A stretch of 28,185 nt of DNA from Circinella minor (Eukaryota > Mucoromycota > Mucoromycetes > Mucorales > Lichtheimiaceae): contig JAEPRB010000383.1 in NCBI GenBank assembly GCA_016758965.1, forward strand, positions 1 to 28,185, written 5' to 3'. Numbering within the stretch: the first letter of the stretch is position 1; each line of letters begins with the position of its first letter. This document shows positions 19,634 through 28,185 of this stretch, in pieces. Made by a program: the position numbers and the translations under genes. The notes under the pieces were generated by a model. It was not told the origin of the DNA, did not search any database, and saw only the letters and a program-made list of their open reading frames with translations.

Positions 19634-20968
19634 CTAAATATTATTATAATCTTTATGACATTTTACTTTTTCATAAAGATTATCAATTTCATGAATTTTT
19701 ATTTTTCTATATGGATTTTTTTCTTTTAAAAAATTATACAATTTTTTTCTTATTTGTTGTTCTTTGATATAATAATATTCTTCATGTTCAGAAATATTAT
19801 TATATCTCCATCTTTCCTTCTTGGAATACCCATTTATATATTCATATAAATTATAGGGTATTCCTTCCCTATCGAATTCATCATCTGATTCATCTAGTTT
19901 ATTAATACCTTCGCATTGGGTTTCTGCAATATAGTTAGAAAATATTCTTTTTTGTTTAGATTCGAATGAATCTGAATTATATTTTCTAACACCATCATCA
20001 TTTTTATTTTTGAGGTTTATTTGAACTTCTTCATCAATATATTTATTTTTTGCATTTTTTATTTTTTGTACAATAGATGAATATAAAGAATAATCATGAA
20101 TAATGTTATTCTTTAATTTATTCATCTTATCATGTATATTTCTTTCTTCTTTTTTTATTGTTTTCTTTACTGCTGGCACTGCTGTAGATAAAACTTCACA
20201 ATCAGATTGTTGAAGTTTCCAATGATGATAACATAAATCCTCACCTTCCATAATAGATTTATTACAGATAAATCTGTTATTATCATCTTTTTCTAAACAT
20301 ATTTTTTTATTATATCTAATATCTATATTATTGAGGTTTATTTGAACCTCTTGTTTTTTATAATTTTTTAATAATATTTGAAAATATTTATTATAAAATG
20401 CATTATTAAATGTAACCTTTTTAGGTCTACATTTAGTTTCTTTATTATATAAAGAAACAGGTATAGTTTTTTTATTTTTTATTTTATTTTCTTTCATATA
20501 ATGATCGACACATAAAGAACCTATTTTGCATGATTTCTTGCATGGCTCTTTCTTTAATGTTAATGCAGAACAATATATAATATTTTCTGCTTTGAATGTT
20601 CGACTTTTTGGTTTATATTCAGTTTTTTTAGTAATATATTTAGAACATTTCCATTTATTGAAATCTATCATATTTATAGGATCATCTTCACATCTTTCTA
20701 TTTTTCTATTACAAATAGAAAAACACTTATTACTATTTTCGGTGTATATATGCATACACCGTGAATTGGACATTATACCTGTCCATATTGATGAATTTTT
20801 AATTTCATTTTTAAATTTATTTTTTGTTGTTTTTTCGGGTATATTTATATCATATGAGGATAATATATCATTTAAACAATGTTTAAATGATTTTAACATA
20901 TAGTACATAAAAGAATTTGGACATATTGTAATGTCAGTTTGTGGAGTGAAGTTTTGGGGCCTTGCCAT
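19634..20968 (-). CDS. 444-aa Lys/Asn-rich protein with repeated Cys/His clusters
   Basis: Intact single-exon ORF with ATG at 20968 and TAA at the end. It has three zinc-knuckle-like clusters: CMHIYTENSNKCFSICNRKI, CSALTLKKEPCKKSCKIGSL followed by CVDH, and ICNKSIMEGEDLCYHHW. The phrase EVQINL occurs twice (~210 and ~308), and the DNA there shares an almost identical 22-bp block (20011-20032 and 20332-20353). The C-terminus is charged and probably helical. Strong AT bias drives the Lys/Asn/Ile content. A shorter frameshifted relative lies at 23871-24381, with a similar upstream region. Short C...C...CxxH modules in Lys/Asn-rich proteins are common in large DNA viruses, so an endogenous viral origin is possible but unproven; a fungal lineage-specific family is the alternative. 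Function unknown. Confidence 0.7.
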   Translation of the reverse strand: MARPQNFTPQTDITICPNSFMYYMLKSFKHCLNDILSSYDINIPEKTTKNKFKNEIKNSSIWTGIMSNSRCMHIYTENSNKCFSICNRKIERCEDDPINMIDFNKWKCSKYITKKTEYKPKSRTFKAENIIYCSALTLKKEPCKKSCKIGSLCVDHYMKENKIKNKKTIPVSLYNKETKCRPKKVTFNNAFYNKYFQILLKNYKKQEVQINLNNIDIRYNKKICLEKDDNNRFICNKSIMEGEDLCYHHWKLQQSDCEVLSTAVPAVKKTIKKEERNIHDKMNKLKNNIIHDYSLYSSIVQKIKNAKNKYIDEEVQINLKNKNDDGVRKYNSDSFESKQKRIFSNYIAETQCEGINKLDESDDEFDREGIPYNLYEYINGYSKKERWRYNNISEHEEYYYIKEQQIRKKLYNFLKEKNPYRKIKIHEIDNLYEKVKCHKDYNNI

Positions 20969-21044
20969 ATTTGAGAATTACTTTTTTATAAAATATAAAA
21001 TTCAATCTTTAAAAAAAAAGTATGTAAATGTTTAAATATAATAA

Positions 21045-21131
21045 TTTTTAAACATTTTGAAATTTTGTTACCAAGAAAATATTTGTAACCAATTATTTTA
21101 TATAAAAACTATTGGTAATGTATATGCGCCA
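21045..21131. promoter_or_regulatory. Conserved upstream module, copy A
   Basis: About 85 bp, roughly 80% identical by eye to 26732-26819: TTTTAAACATTTTGAAATTT, TTACC, a palindromic core near 21095-21110 (TTTTATATAAAA) and GGTAATGTATATGCGCCA. It lies about 80-160 bp upstream of the 444-aa ORF. Directly beyond it is a hairpin CCAGGA/TCCTGG (21129-21134 and 21142-21147). Confidence 0.6.
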
Positions 21132-21286
21132 GGACTATCATTCCTGGAGGATATGCAATACCTTAATGTTTACAAAAACATAATTATTTTTAATAAAAAT
21201 AATTGTTTTTTTATATCTAAATTAATTATTTATTGTTATTCTATTATTTAATAATCATTTAAAATATATATAGGAACTAACTCTAT

Positions 21287-21294
21287 ATAAAAAA
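21287..21294. repeat. hAT target-site duplication, left copy
   Basis: ATAAAAAA immediately before the hAT terminus CAGGGTTGGAC at 21295. Its partner is the reverse complement at 24888-24895, displaced by inversion. Confidence 0.85.
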
Positions 21295-23303
21295 CAGGGT
21301 TGGACTTTTCCCATAGAAAAAAGTGTTCTTCCCAATGAAAGTCCAACATTTTTCGTGAAAACCGTGAAAACTGTGAAAAGTTTATATTTATTTGTTTACT
21401 CTAATGTGTGTGGGTATCTGTGAAGGAATATAAAATGATAATTTTTTTTGTGTATGGAGGTGTTACCCTCAAAATTTTATTAATGAAAACCGTACATATT
21501 TGCAGCGGCCAAGGCCATAAATTCAGGAAAATATAAGAGAGAATGATTTGTTTAAACTAAATGAATATTGATATGTTCGATCGCTGAATGAGCAATTTTT
21601 TGTGGAAGAAAAGGGATATGTTGGAAAATAAAATAAAATGATAATAAATAGGTAGCAATATTATTCACCCGGTACAGGAGAGAAAAGGGACACCAGGTTA
21701 AATTTACAAGATGGATCATCAGCAACATGTATATTATTATAATCCCAAACATCACCTTGGTGAATCCCATCTTCATCAATATTCTCAAAATTCAATGACT
21801 GACTCCAATCATCTATCAATGAATTATAATGAGATGAGGAAATAATACTTTCATTCTCCAAATTGTTTTCATTTTCTTTGTTTAATTCGTTTGATAGTGC
21901 TGATGATGCTGCCGTGAATGGCTGCTGTGGATGTTGTACTGATGATGATTGTGAAGATGTTGCAATTATAGAAAATGGAAAAGATTGTTGCGAGGATGAT
22001 GTTGATAATGTTGCTTGCTGTTGACCTGAGAATGATAATGTCGTGGGTATTATGGATTCCATTCTAATTGCAGATGTCCTTGAAGAAATATTTCTTTTTG
22101 ATGAAGCAAGCGTTCCTTGTGAATTTTTATGTTTTAATGCAGACCGAATCTGTGCCATCGATAAAACTTTATTGTAAGTAAGTCGATTCCGTGCGGAGCT
22201 ATGTATCAATCCCATATCACTAAACAGTTGTTCGTAAGAAGCAGAGTTAACGCTGACGGCAAGAAGTCGTCTAGCCACCTTTGACAGTTGTTTGAAAAAG
22301 GGATCTTCTATTACAACCATTCTCCAATATGCATCAATATCGTCCTCAAATCCTGCAAAACCTTCGATATCAAAAGGGCTTTCTTGATTAAAATATCGTA
22401 ATACTTGTAAATTCATTCTTGTTGCTGGTTCTCCAAACCACTGAGTATAATAATATGAGGTCCAGGATCCCAGAATCCTGACTCCTATATTAACAGATTG
22501 GTTGCTTTGAGCATACTTTGGCTTGCGATTGATATTTTTTAAATGCATCATAGGATGACAAAAATGGGCTAATAACAACAACGGCTGTTCCCATTGAGAG
22601 AAACGGCGTTCCATTCGGTTTATAAAACACGATACTTCTACTTGAGGAAAGGTCAGTATGAAATCACTTTTTTCTGTAGTGAAATGAGGGACAATATTGC
22701 CAAAGGCTTCGAGTATATCATACAGTTTTGCATGATTACTTTGCAATATATCCAATGATTTGGCAAACGGGATAAGCATTGAAATAACACCATCAATATT
22801 ATTCCAAAAATTATCATCAGAAATTGTGGTACGTAACTCTGGTTGTATCTTGTTTGCCAAATTTGTATCTTCTTCAGAATCAAGTAAAAGTTTCTAAGAA
22901 GTTTAATTTATTAGTAAATATCAAAGGATCAAAATAAAGCAACTATAATACATTTAAGATTACCTTGAGAGAATGCTTTGTTTTTTGTAGACTAATCAGC
23001 GCGTCGAAATAAGAGTTCCACCTTGTAGTACAAGGTTGTTTCAAGGCGATACCATGTTTTCCTGTTTGTAATAAACGATCTTGAAGATTTTTCAACAGAT
23101 ATAGAGAACGATTAAAAGATTTAATTACTTTAATAGCACGCTTTATACATAAATCGAGAGATACAAATGCTTTTAAGATGTCGACGATGCATAAGTTTAA
23201 TTGATGGGCAAAGCACGGAAGCCAAATAATCTCAGGTCGTTTACCGCGAAGTTGGGTGCGTGCAGCAGCATATGCACTTGCCGAATCTGTTACCACTGCA
23301 ATA
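21295..23303. mobile_element. hAT transposon, 3' half
   Basis: It starts with the terminal repeat CAGGGTTGGACTTTTCCC, matched by CAGTGTTGGACTTTTTC at 24896. It contains the C-terminal two-thirds of a hAT transposase on the minus strand. Homology breaks exactly at the TA (23302-23303) that borders a MITE. The other half is at 24896-26148 in opposite orientation. 21295-21660 is the 3' subterminal and untranslated part. Confidence 0.9.
21661..23301 (-). pseudogene. hAT transposase, C-terminal part (split gene)
   Basis: Exons 23301-22964 and 22893-21661; intron of 70 bp (GTAATC donor), phase 0; ends in TAA. It begins mid-protein at IAVVTDSASAYAAARTQL (catalytic Asp), then LPCFAHQLNLCIVD, QPCTTRWNSYFDALISL and the hAT dimerisation domain NSASYEQLFSDMGLIHSSAR (catalytic Glu in SYEQLF) with NRLTYNKVLSMAQIRSAL. 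A Ser/Gln-rich tail of about 150 residues follows, longer than usual. No stops interrupt this part. Its N-terminal partner is on the plus strand at 25154-26146, and the two halves rejoin in frame when the segment between the MITEs is flipped. The ATG-containing extension to the right of 23301 is MITE sequence. Confidence 0.9.
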
Positions 23304-23830
23304 CAGAAGAGCCCCGTTAATTTCATATACTTCATTCCTGGCTATTTTGTGAAATTAACGATGGAATGAAATTATCGAGGCACCATGTTGGAAGCAAATA
23401 TGGGTAAAAAGTTTGCCAGAAAAAATTAATAATAAATAAAGCAATATATATATAAGTGGCCGTGTAATATGGTTCATATTATATAGCAAGAGTAATCACT
23501 AAAGAAAAAGTATGTGAGGACCATAAATACAATCAATGTTGGTACTGAAGTAGAGCTATCATAGTCCCTTTGGTTCTCAACTAGATTCGGACAGTTGCTG
23601 TCTTTGAAACAAGCTACTTTGTGTAGCTTCTTTATCGCAGAAAACTAATAAGAGCCTTTCTCAAGTCACGTGTTGGAAGATCGCTTAATTTCAAGCCTTC
23701 AAAATCATTGTGAAAGTGAAAATAAAGGGGATGTGAAGTTGATACTATGTTTTGCAACTATTCCTGGCAAAAACCAGTAAATTAACGGGGGTTGAAATTA
23801 AACATGGATGAAATTAACGGGGCTTCTCTG
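23304..23830. mobile_element. 527-bp MITE, copy 1 (Tc1/mariner-like)
   Basis: Bounded by TA on both sides (23302-23303, 23831-23832). Terminal inverted repeats start CAGARRAGCCCCGTTAATTT (R: the two ends read AG and GA) and are about 23 bp. It has no coding capacity. It is the reverse complement of copy 2 (26149-26675), with the same length and only a few differences seen by eye. The TA target and CAG ends suggest a non-autonomous Tc1/mariner-type element, possibly of the pogo branch. Confidence 0.9.
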
Positions 23831-23870
23831 TAAGTAGAATATATTAGGAATATATTAAAATAAAAAAAAT

Positions 23871-24381
23871 ATGGCCATCTTAAATAAAGAAATACTTGTA
23901 TGCAAAAAAAGTATGATTAAGTCAATAAAAAGTATTATGTCACAAGTTATGAAAAAATATTTTGATGATGAAATACTTTGCAATAATATCAAAAATAAAA
24001 AAAAATTGATGGAAAAAATTATCAAGGAAAAATCGGAAGAAACAAAAACAAATTATTTCTGGTATGTTAATAGTAGTTCTAATATATGTACATTTATTCA
24101 TAAGAGAGGTAAAAAAGAAGGACACATGTGTCATAAGAGAATATGTTCAAATATTGGGGATAATAAACCATTATTTATCCTCAACACATAGTAAATTACA
24201 TATTCCAAAAAAAAGAATTAAAAAAAGAAATAGTGAAAGTGTGATAATATCAGATTGTGATACTAAAAAAAGAAAAGATATTAAAAAAATCAAAAAAAGA
24301 AAGATAAAACCAAAAAAAGTATATATTTGTAATGGTGGCTTATTAGATTTAGGTAAGATAATAGGTAAAATATTAAATTAA
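23871..24381 (+). pseudogene. Frameshifted relative of the 444-aa Cys/His-cluster protein
   Basis: ATG at 23871. The first frame runs to TAG at 24189-24191 (LVCKKSMIKSIKSIMSQVMK, FWYVNSSSNICTFIHKRGKK with MCHKRICSN). The protein character then continues in the next frame from about 24165 to TAA 24381 (HSKLHIPKKRIKKRNSESV, DLGKIIGKILN), so a one-base indel near 24160-24180 is likely. The block SSSNICTFIHKRGKKEGHMC resembles SNSRCMHIYTENSNKC in the 444-aa protein, and both begin MA. Before the MITE-mediated inversion both genes lay on the same strand with similar upstream sequence, so they look like tandem paralogues. The fragment is short and basic; function unknown. Confidence 0.6.
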
Positions 24382-24887
24382 ATTGATTGTTTATAAAAAA
24401 AAATAATGAAAAAAATATTCTGAGGGGCTGTGAATCTGTTATAATTATTACAGATGCCCTAATTATGCCATTTTTTAACTGAAAATTATACCCTTATAAA
24501 AATTAAATTAGAACTTATTTATATAAATCAGATATAAATACAAGTATTGAAATTGTATGTTTAATTTTTATTTTGGTCCTACATTAGATAATAATTTAGA
24601 TTAATTTCCTTCATTATTATTCTTTATATTGATATAATTACAAATTAGAAATATTTATTTATATTTAATTTATTTATAAGTATAGTTGATTTTATTGAAA
24701 ATTATTATTTTTTGTAAATCATAAAATTCTTTTTTATAGTTTTTTATTTTTTAGAAAAAATTTAGGATATTAAATTTTGTTAACAATTATTAAACTGAAT
24801 GCAAAAAAATAATGATAAATATATTATTATAATTTTAAAATTTAATATGATACCCCTAGAAAAATAAAATAAAAATGTCATTATATA
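24382..24887. other. AT-rich gap, no gene seen
   Basis: The segment between the Cys/His-cluster fragment and the displaced hAT end is about 80% A+T with no convincing ORF or repeat structure. It was the 3' flank of that fragment, and the hAT inserted into its far edge. Confidence 0.5.
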
Positions 24888-24895
24888 TTTTTTAT
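24888..24895. repeat. hAT target-site duplication, right copy (inverted)
   Basis: TTTTTTAT immediately before CAGTGTTGGAC. Its reverse complement ATAAAAAA equals the duplication at 21287-21294, as expected if this end was flipped with the segment between the MITEs. Confidence 0.85.
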
Positions 24896-26148
24896 CAGTG
24901 TTGGACTTTTTCTGTCACCGACTTTTGGAGTTTTCCCGTGAAAACTTTCTCTGGTGGTGGAAACTCACTTTCTCCATGAAAACTATGAAAACCCATTTAT
25001 GGAAATGGTCAGCACATGAGCATAAACTGTTTGAAACATATAAACAGTAGAGGAATAGTTTATTAAGTTCTTGGTGAATTTGAGTGTTATTCGCACCTGT
25101 GAAATAATATTGTATGTTTTTTGATTTTGACACAAAATCGATTTATTTCTATAATGTCACAATTTTCAATCGAAGCTGTAAAAACAGGGCGTCTAGTGAG
25201 CCCATTAGGCAAATATTTCTTACGCGAGGACCGCATTCATGAAGACAATTCTACACAAAAACTTGGATGGTCGCGCTGACGCGCGTGCATTACTGTAATG
25301 GGTTATCATCGTGCAGAACAATTTCTTTCAAGGAAAGAGAGGTGGACAGCTCACCTACAGGTATAATAAATTTTATCTCTGCCCCTGTGTTCCTCATAGT
25401 TAATAATAATTGAGCTTATATAGGAATGCGTGAATTTGTCAATTGAAACCTGTCATGAAATTTTAAGAGATCATAAAATTTTTAATCCAAAATCACAATT
25501 ACAATTAACACACTCTTTTCGGACGTTGTTCATCCCGAAGATTCTGTGAGTCAAATGGGTATTTATTCTGTAAACTCTGGTGAACGCGATTTGGAAGGAT
25601 ACCCAAGTTGCCCAACATGTGGCGAAAGCCAAATAACTCAAGAATGGATTAATAACTTTCATGAACGAATGTTGAAGGCGGCAATTTCGACAAATATGGG
25701 GTTTTCATGGGTAGAAAACAAGGAAATGATTGATTTACTTTGCTTTGCAAGGAAAAGTTTGAAGGTAGAAAGTTTATTTTGCTGAGCGTAGAGTTTTATT
25801 TTTTTTAATAAAACTACTGTATAATTGAAATCAGACAAAATATAAAGTATTTCGAAAACGACAATATTTATCAACAACAATTTTTTCATGCGTTGCTACA
25901 TAAAGAAACATATGAAGAAAATATAAAAAATGCTCAAGATCAACAAGGGGTGACACTGACTTGCGATGGAAGGAGAAACATAGCTAAGCAAGAGATATTT
26001 GGCATTGTTTTAATAAACTCTCGCGGAAAAAGTATAACTTGGGATGCCCAAGACATCTCAGATGAACAGTCGTATATTATCAACATTATTAACAAGTTAG
26101 AAACACTTATTGATATGGGTAATATTGTTAAACATCATGTGAAGGTTA
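24896..26148. mobile_element. hAT transposon, 5' half (inverted relative to the 3' half)
   Basis: Terminal repeat CAGTGTTGGACTTTTTC, a 5' subterminal region with GTGAAAAC/CATGAAAAC motifs, then the start of the transposase gene on the plus strand. It ends exactly at TA 26147-26148, next to MITE copy 2. Joined to the inverted 21295-23303 it gives a ~3.26-kb hAT. Confidence 0.9.
25154..26146 (+). pseudogene. hAT transposase, N-terminal part (split gene, BED finger)
   Basis: Exons 25154-25360, 25424 to ~25764 and 25848-26146; introns of 63 and 83 bp, both phase 0. It starts MSQFSIEAVKTGRLVSPLGK. A BED-type zinc finger follows: RxRAC, HLQECVNLSIETCHE; the first metal-binding Cys position is TGA (25277-25279). 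A frame change near 25515 separates the finger from DSVSQMGIYSVNSGERDLEG, CPTCGESQITQEW and, in exon 3, YEENIKNAQDQQGVTLTCDG (first catalytic Asp). It ends at NIVKHHVKV, directly before the MITE, and continues in frame as IAVVTDSA at 23301 on the opposite strand. It is thus damaged twice internally and separated from its C-terminal half. Confidence 0.85.
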
Positions 26149-26675
26149 CAGAGAAGCCCTGTTAATTTCATCCATGTTTAATTTCAACCCCCGTTAATTT
26201 ACTGGTTTTTGCCAGGAATAGTTGCAAAACATAGTATCAACTTCACATCCCCTTTATTTTCACTTTCACAATGATTTTGAAGGCTTGAAATTAAGCGATC
26301 TTCCAACACGTGACTTGAGAAAGGCTCTTATTAGTTTTCTGCGATAAAGAAGCTACACAAAGTAGCTTGTTTCAAAGACAGCAACTGTCCGAATCTAGTT
26401 GAGAACCAAAGGGACTATGATAGCTCTACTTCAGTACCAACATTGATTGTATTTATGGTCCTCACATACTTTTTCTTTAGTGATTACTCTTGCTATATAA
26501 TATGAACCATATTACACGGCCACTTATATATATATTGCTTTATTTAGTATTAATTTTTTCTGGCAAACTTTTTACCCATATTTGCTTCCAACATGGTGCC
26601 TCGATAATTTCATTCCATCGTTAATTTCACAAAATAGCCAGGAATGAAGTATATGAAATTAACGGGGCTCTTCTG
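26149..26675. mobile_element. 527-bp MITE, copy 2 (inverted)
   Basis: Flanked by TA (26147-26148 and 26676-26677). Starts CAGAGAAGCCCTGTTAATTT and ends GGGGCTCTTCTG. It is the same family and length as copy 1, in opposite orientation. Its left flank is hAT coding sequence and its right flank matches the upstream region of the Cys/His-cluster genes, so it is a recombinant junction. Confidence 0.9.
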
Positions 26676-26731
26676 TATAAAACTGATTAAATCCTTTAGT
26701 GTATTTATTTTTATATTAAAAAAAATTCAAT

Positions 26732-26819
26732 TTTGTAAACATTTTAAATTTTTATTACCAACAAAAAATTTGTTATTATTAGTTTTTGTACAAAAACTAT
26801 TAGTAATGCATGTGCGCCA
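26732..26819. promoter_or_regulatory. Conserved upstream module, copy B
   Basis: Homologous to 21045-21131. It contains AACAAAAAATTTGTT and a perfect 18-bp palindrome AGTTTTTGTACAAAAACT (26781-26798), then TTAGTAATGCATGTGCGCCA. In the pre-inversion order it lay upstream of the 23871-24381 gene, the same relation as copy A has to the 444-aa gene. Confidence 0.6.
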
Positions 26820-27415
26820 TTGTTGTATTATTCGTTTTATTTCTTTGAAAGAGTGTTAGAGTCGTCCAACTTTTTACTCTTTTGATAATGTTGTTGCTCC
26901 TCTAAACTCTTCTGCCAGAAGGCACCAAATCAAGTACGTTGACTTTATAACTATAAAACTATTGGTTATTCATTTATATAACTGTTAATAAAGAGATAAA
27001 CTATAATGTATAAAATAAGGGTAAAATTTACTATTCTCGTAGATAAAATAAAGTAAAGAAAAGAGAAGAAAGAGTGGGATGGGGAGAGTCAAAGTACAAG
27101 ATTAAATAATACAACAAAGTTACACATATGAGAAAATTTATAATCTAGGAGAAAACGCAATAATTGATTTTTACGAAAATTTCACTGCCATATCAGGGCC
27201 TTTTTTTCATTTTGGCGTTGGGGGTCTTTTTTCCGACTACCCAGAAGTTTACTTTTTTTCCCAGTCACGTGGTCTGAAGGTTATGTTTTTAGAATGCGAA
27301 ACAATTATTCTCCGGACAAAAAATAGTAACACCGTCCAAAAAAATTGTTTTTTTTTGTTTTTTTTAGTATCATTAGTTTTGATATCACTATTATTATTGC
27401 TATTATTTTATTAAA
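26820..27415. other. Gap, no gene recognised
   Basis: Mixed AT-rich sequence with a purine-rich patch (27055-27090) and long T runs just before the next ORF. No ORF, RNA gene or repeat end can be supported. The T-rich stretch 27340-27368 may belong to the promoter of the following ORF. Confidence 0.4.
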
Positions 27416-27730
27416 ATGAATCCTACTACCATTATGAACAACTCACCTTCCAGATATTGTTCTGATTGTAAATGCATCCGTTCTATTGAATTGTTTTGTG
27501 GCAAGTGTGATTTCTACAAAACGTGTATTACATGCTGAAATAAAAACAGCAATGCTGGGAAAGCGATCCCTACTGAATTGCTTATTACTATGAGTGAAGC
27601 AATTGAATTATTTCCTTCTCGATATGACAACGATGAAGGCATGGGAATGGATGGCAACAGAATGATTACTAGAGACACTAGATCAATTAGTTACTCGGTT
27701 GATGCTTATATCAGTTTCGATGACAGTTGA
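27416..27730 (+). pseudogene. Small cysteine-rich ORF with internal TGA
   Basis: ATG at 27416 gives 40 residues with paired cysteines: YCSDCKCIRS, LFCGKCDFYKTCITC, then TGA (27536-27538). The same frame continues open for 63 more codons (NKNSNAGKAIPTELL, AIELFPSRYDNDEGMGM) to TGA 27728-27730. Four CxxC-like pairs suggest a small zinc-binding domain of about 40 residues. The TGA falls where an Arg codon (CGA to TGA) would fit, or the 40-residue form may be the product. The downstream part is acidic and unremarkable. I do not recognise the family. Confidence 0.45.
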
Positions 27731-28185
27731 GTACAGTCATATTTGTTGAGTACAATTGTCGTTTTGTTTTCTCCAATCTTATACTATTTACCTCTCAGTT
27801 CGGTTCTTCCCTTTTTTTCTCTCTCTTTTAGAAGATAAACATATCATGAAAAAAAAGACAATCTAATTCAGTTATTATTATAGTTTTTACCTTGGTTAGA
27901 TTGAAATAAAGGCTTTGTGTATTTTTTTATCAAAAAAGTAAAGAATAAGGAGGGAAAAGATGACTCATCGGAATTTTTCCTTTTTTTTTGCTGCTGTGGG
28001 TAAATAATCTCTTTAAGCTATGCATGAGGATCTATCCTGATAGTGGCGACCTCAGTTACCTTACTATATATGGTGTGCGCATTACCTTATATAGTAACTC
28101 TATAGCTGTGTTTTAATTATATATAAGCCAACCAGAGGCGTAGAATTCAATGCGCGCAATTTTAAACTCAGGCTAATTAATAAAA
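27731..28185. other. Right-edge sequence, no gene seen
   Basis: AT-rich and non-coding in all frames at useful length. The only clear structure is the inverted repeat at 28061-28097. Any gene here would lie beyond the window edge. Confidence 0.4.
28061..28097. repeat. Hairpin-forming inverted repeat
   Basis: Arms TTACTATATATGGT (28061-28074) and ACCTTATATAGTAA (28084-28097) pair with one mismatch around a 9-base loop. Purpose unknown; it could be a regulatory stem-loop or a small element end. Confidence 0.6.

Noticed and set aside
22943..23335. ATG start of the hAT C-terminal fragment (MKYMKLTGLF)
   Set aside because: These residues lie in MITE sequence and recur at the other MITE (26644); the hAT part begins at 23301.
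1..28185. CRISPR array, bacterial operon, rRNA or tRNA genes
   Set aside because: No spacer-repeat pattern, no Shine-Dalgarno-led gene rows, no recognisable tRNA cloverleaf or rRNA sequence; the genes carry spliceosomal introns.

Overview
The window looks like accessory, transposon-packed sequence from an early-diverging fungus, most likely Mucoromycota (Glomeromycotina or Mucoromycotina). This rests on very AT-rich DNA, short spliceosomal introns (about 50-125 bp, GTAAGT/GTATGT donors, CTAAT-like branch sites) and the mixture of LINE, Ty3, CACTA, KDZ, PIF/Harbinger and hAT elements. The organism is an inference from style only. No ordinary host housekeeping gene, rRNA, tRNA or CRISPR array was recognised.

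Layout, left to right. 1-325: poly-T/poly-A and a GCGGAT-rich fold-back patch. 326-3737: a dead LINE on the minus strand, with ORF1 and ORF2 (endonuclease plus the first half of the reverse transcriptase), cut off before the RT active site. About 3931-6115: the 3' end of a Ty3-like LTR element (minus strand) with LTR, purine tract, a 197-aa ORF downstream of pol, and the integrase C-terminus. 6116-7041: a 926-bp near-perfect palindrome. 7164-13352: a CACTA-like element with matched ends and two divergent spliced genes, an undescribed accessory protein (minus) and a Tnp2 transposase (plus); both carry nonsense codons. 13353-19328: a KDZ-type transposase gene (minus), with an intact 2.9-kb PIF/Harbinger element (13952-16865) inserted in one exon and its 3' end abutting the CACTA terminus.

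19634-20968 encodes a 444-aa Lys/Asn-rich protein with repeated Cys/His clusters. A frameshifted relative lies at 23871-24381, and the two share a conserved upstream module. Large DNA virus genes sometimes look like this, but the origin is not settled here.

21287-26677 holds the most striking structure. A hAT transposon is split into two halves in opposite orientations. Two 527-bp MITE copies in inverted orientation sit exactly at the break. Flipping the segment between them rejoins the hAT reading frame to the base, restores the TA duplications of both MITEs and gives the hAT an identical 8-bp target duplication. This is a MITE-mediated inversion readable directly from the sequence.

Relative ages inferred from nesting and decay: the LINE, Ty3, KDZ and CACTA copies are decayed, mostly by stops at positions where CAA or CAG would read well. 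The PIF element, the MITEs and the palindrome look recent. 27416-27730 is a small cysteine-rich ORF with one internal TGA; the rest of the right edge is non-coding.
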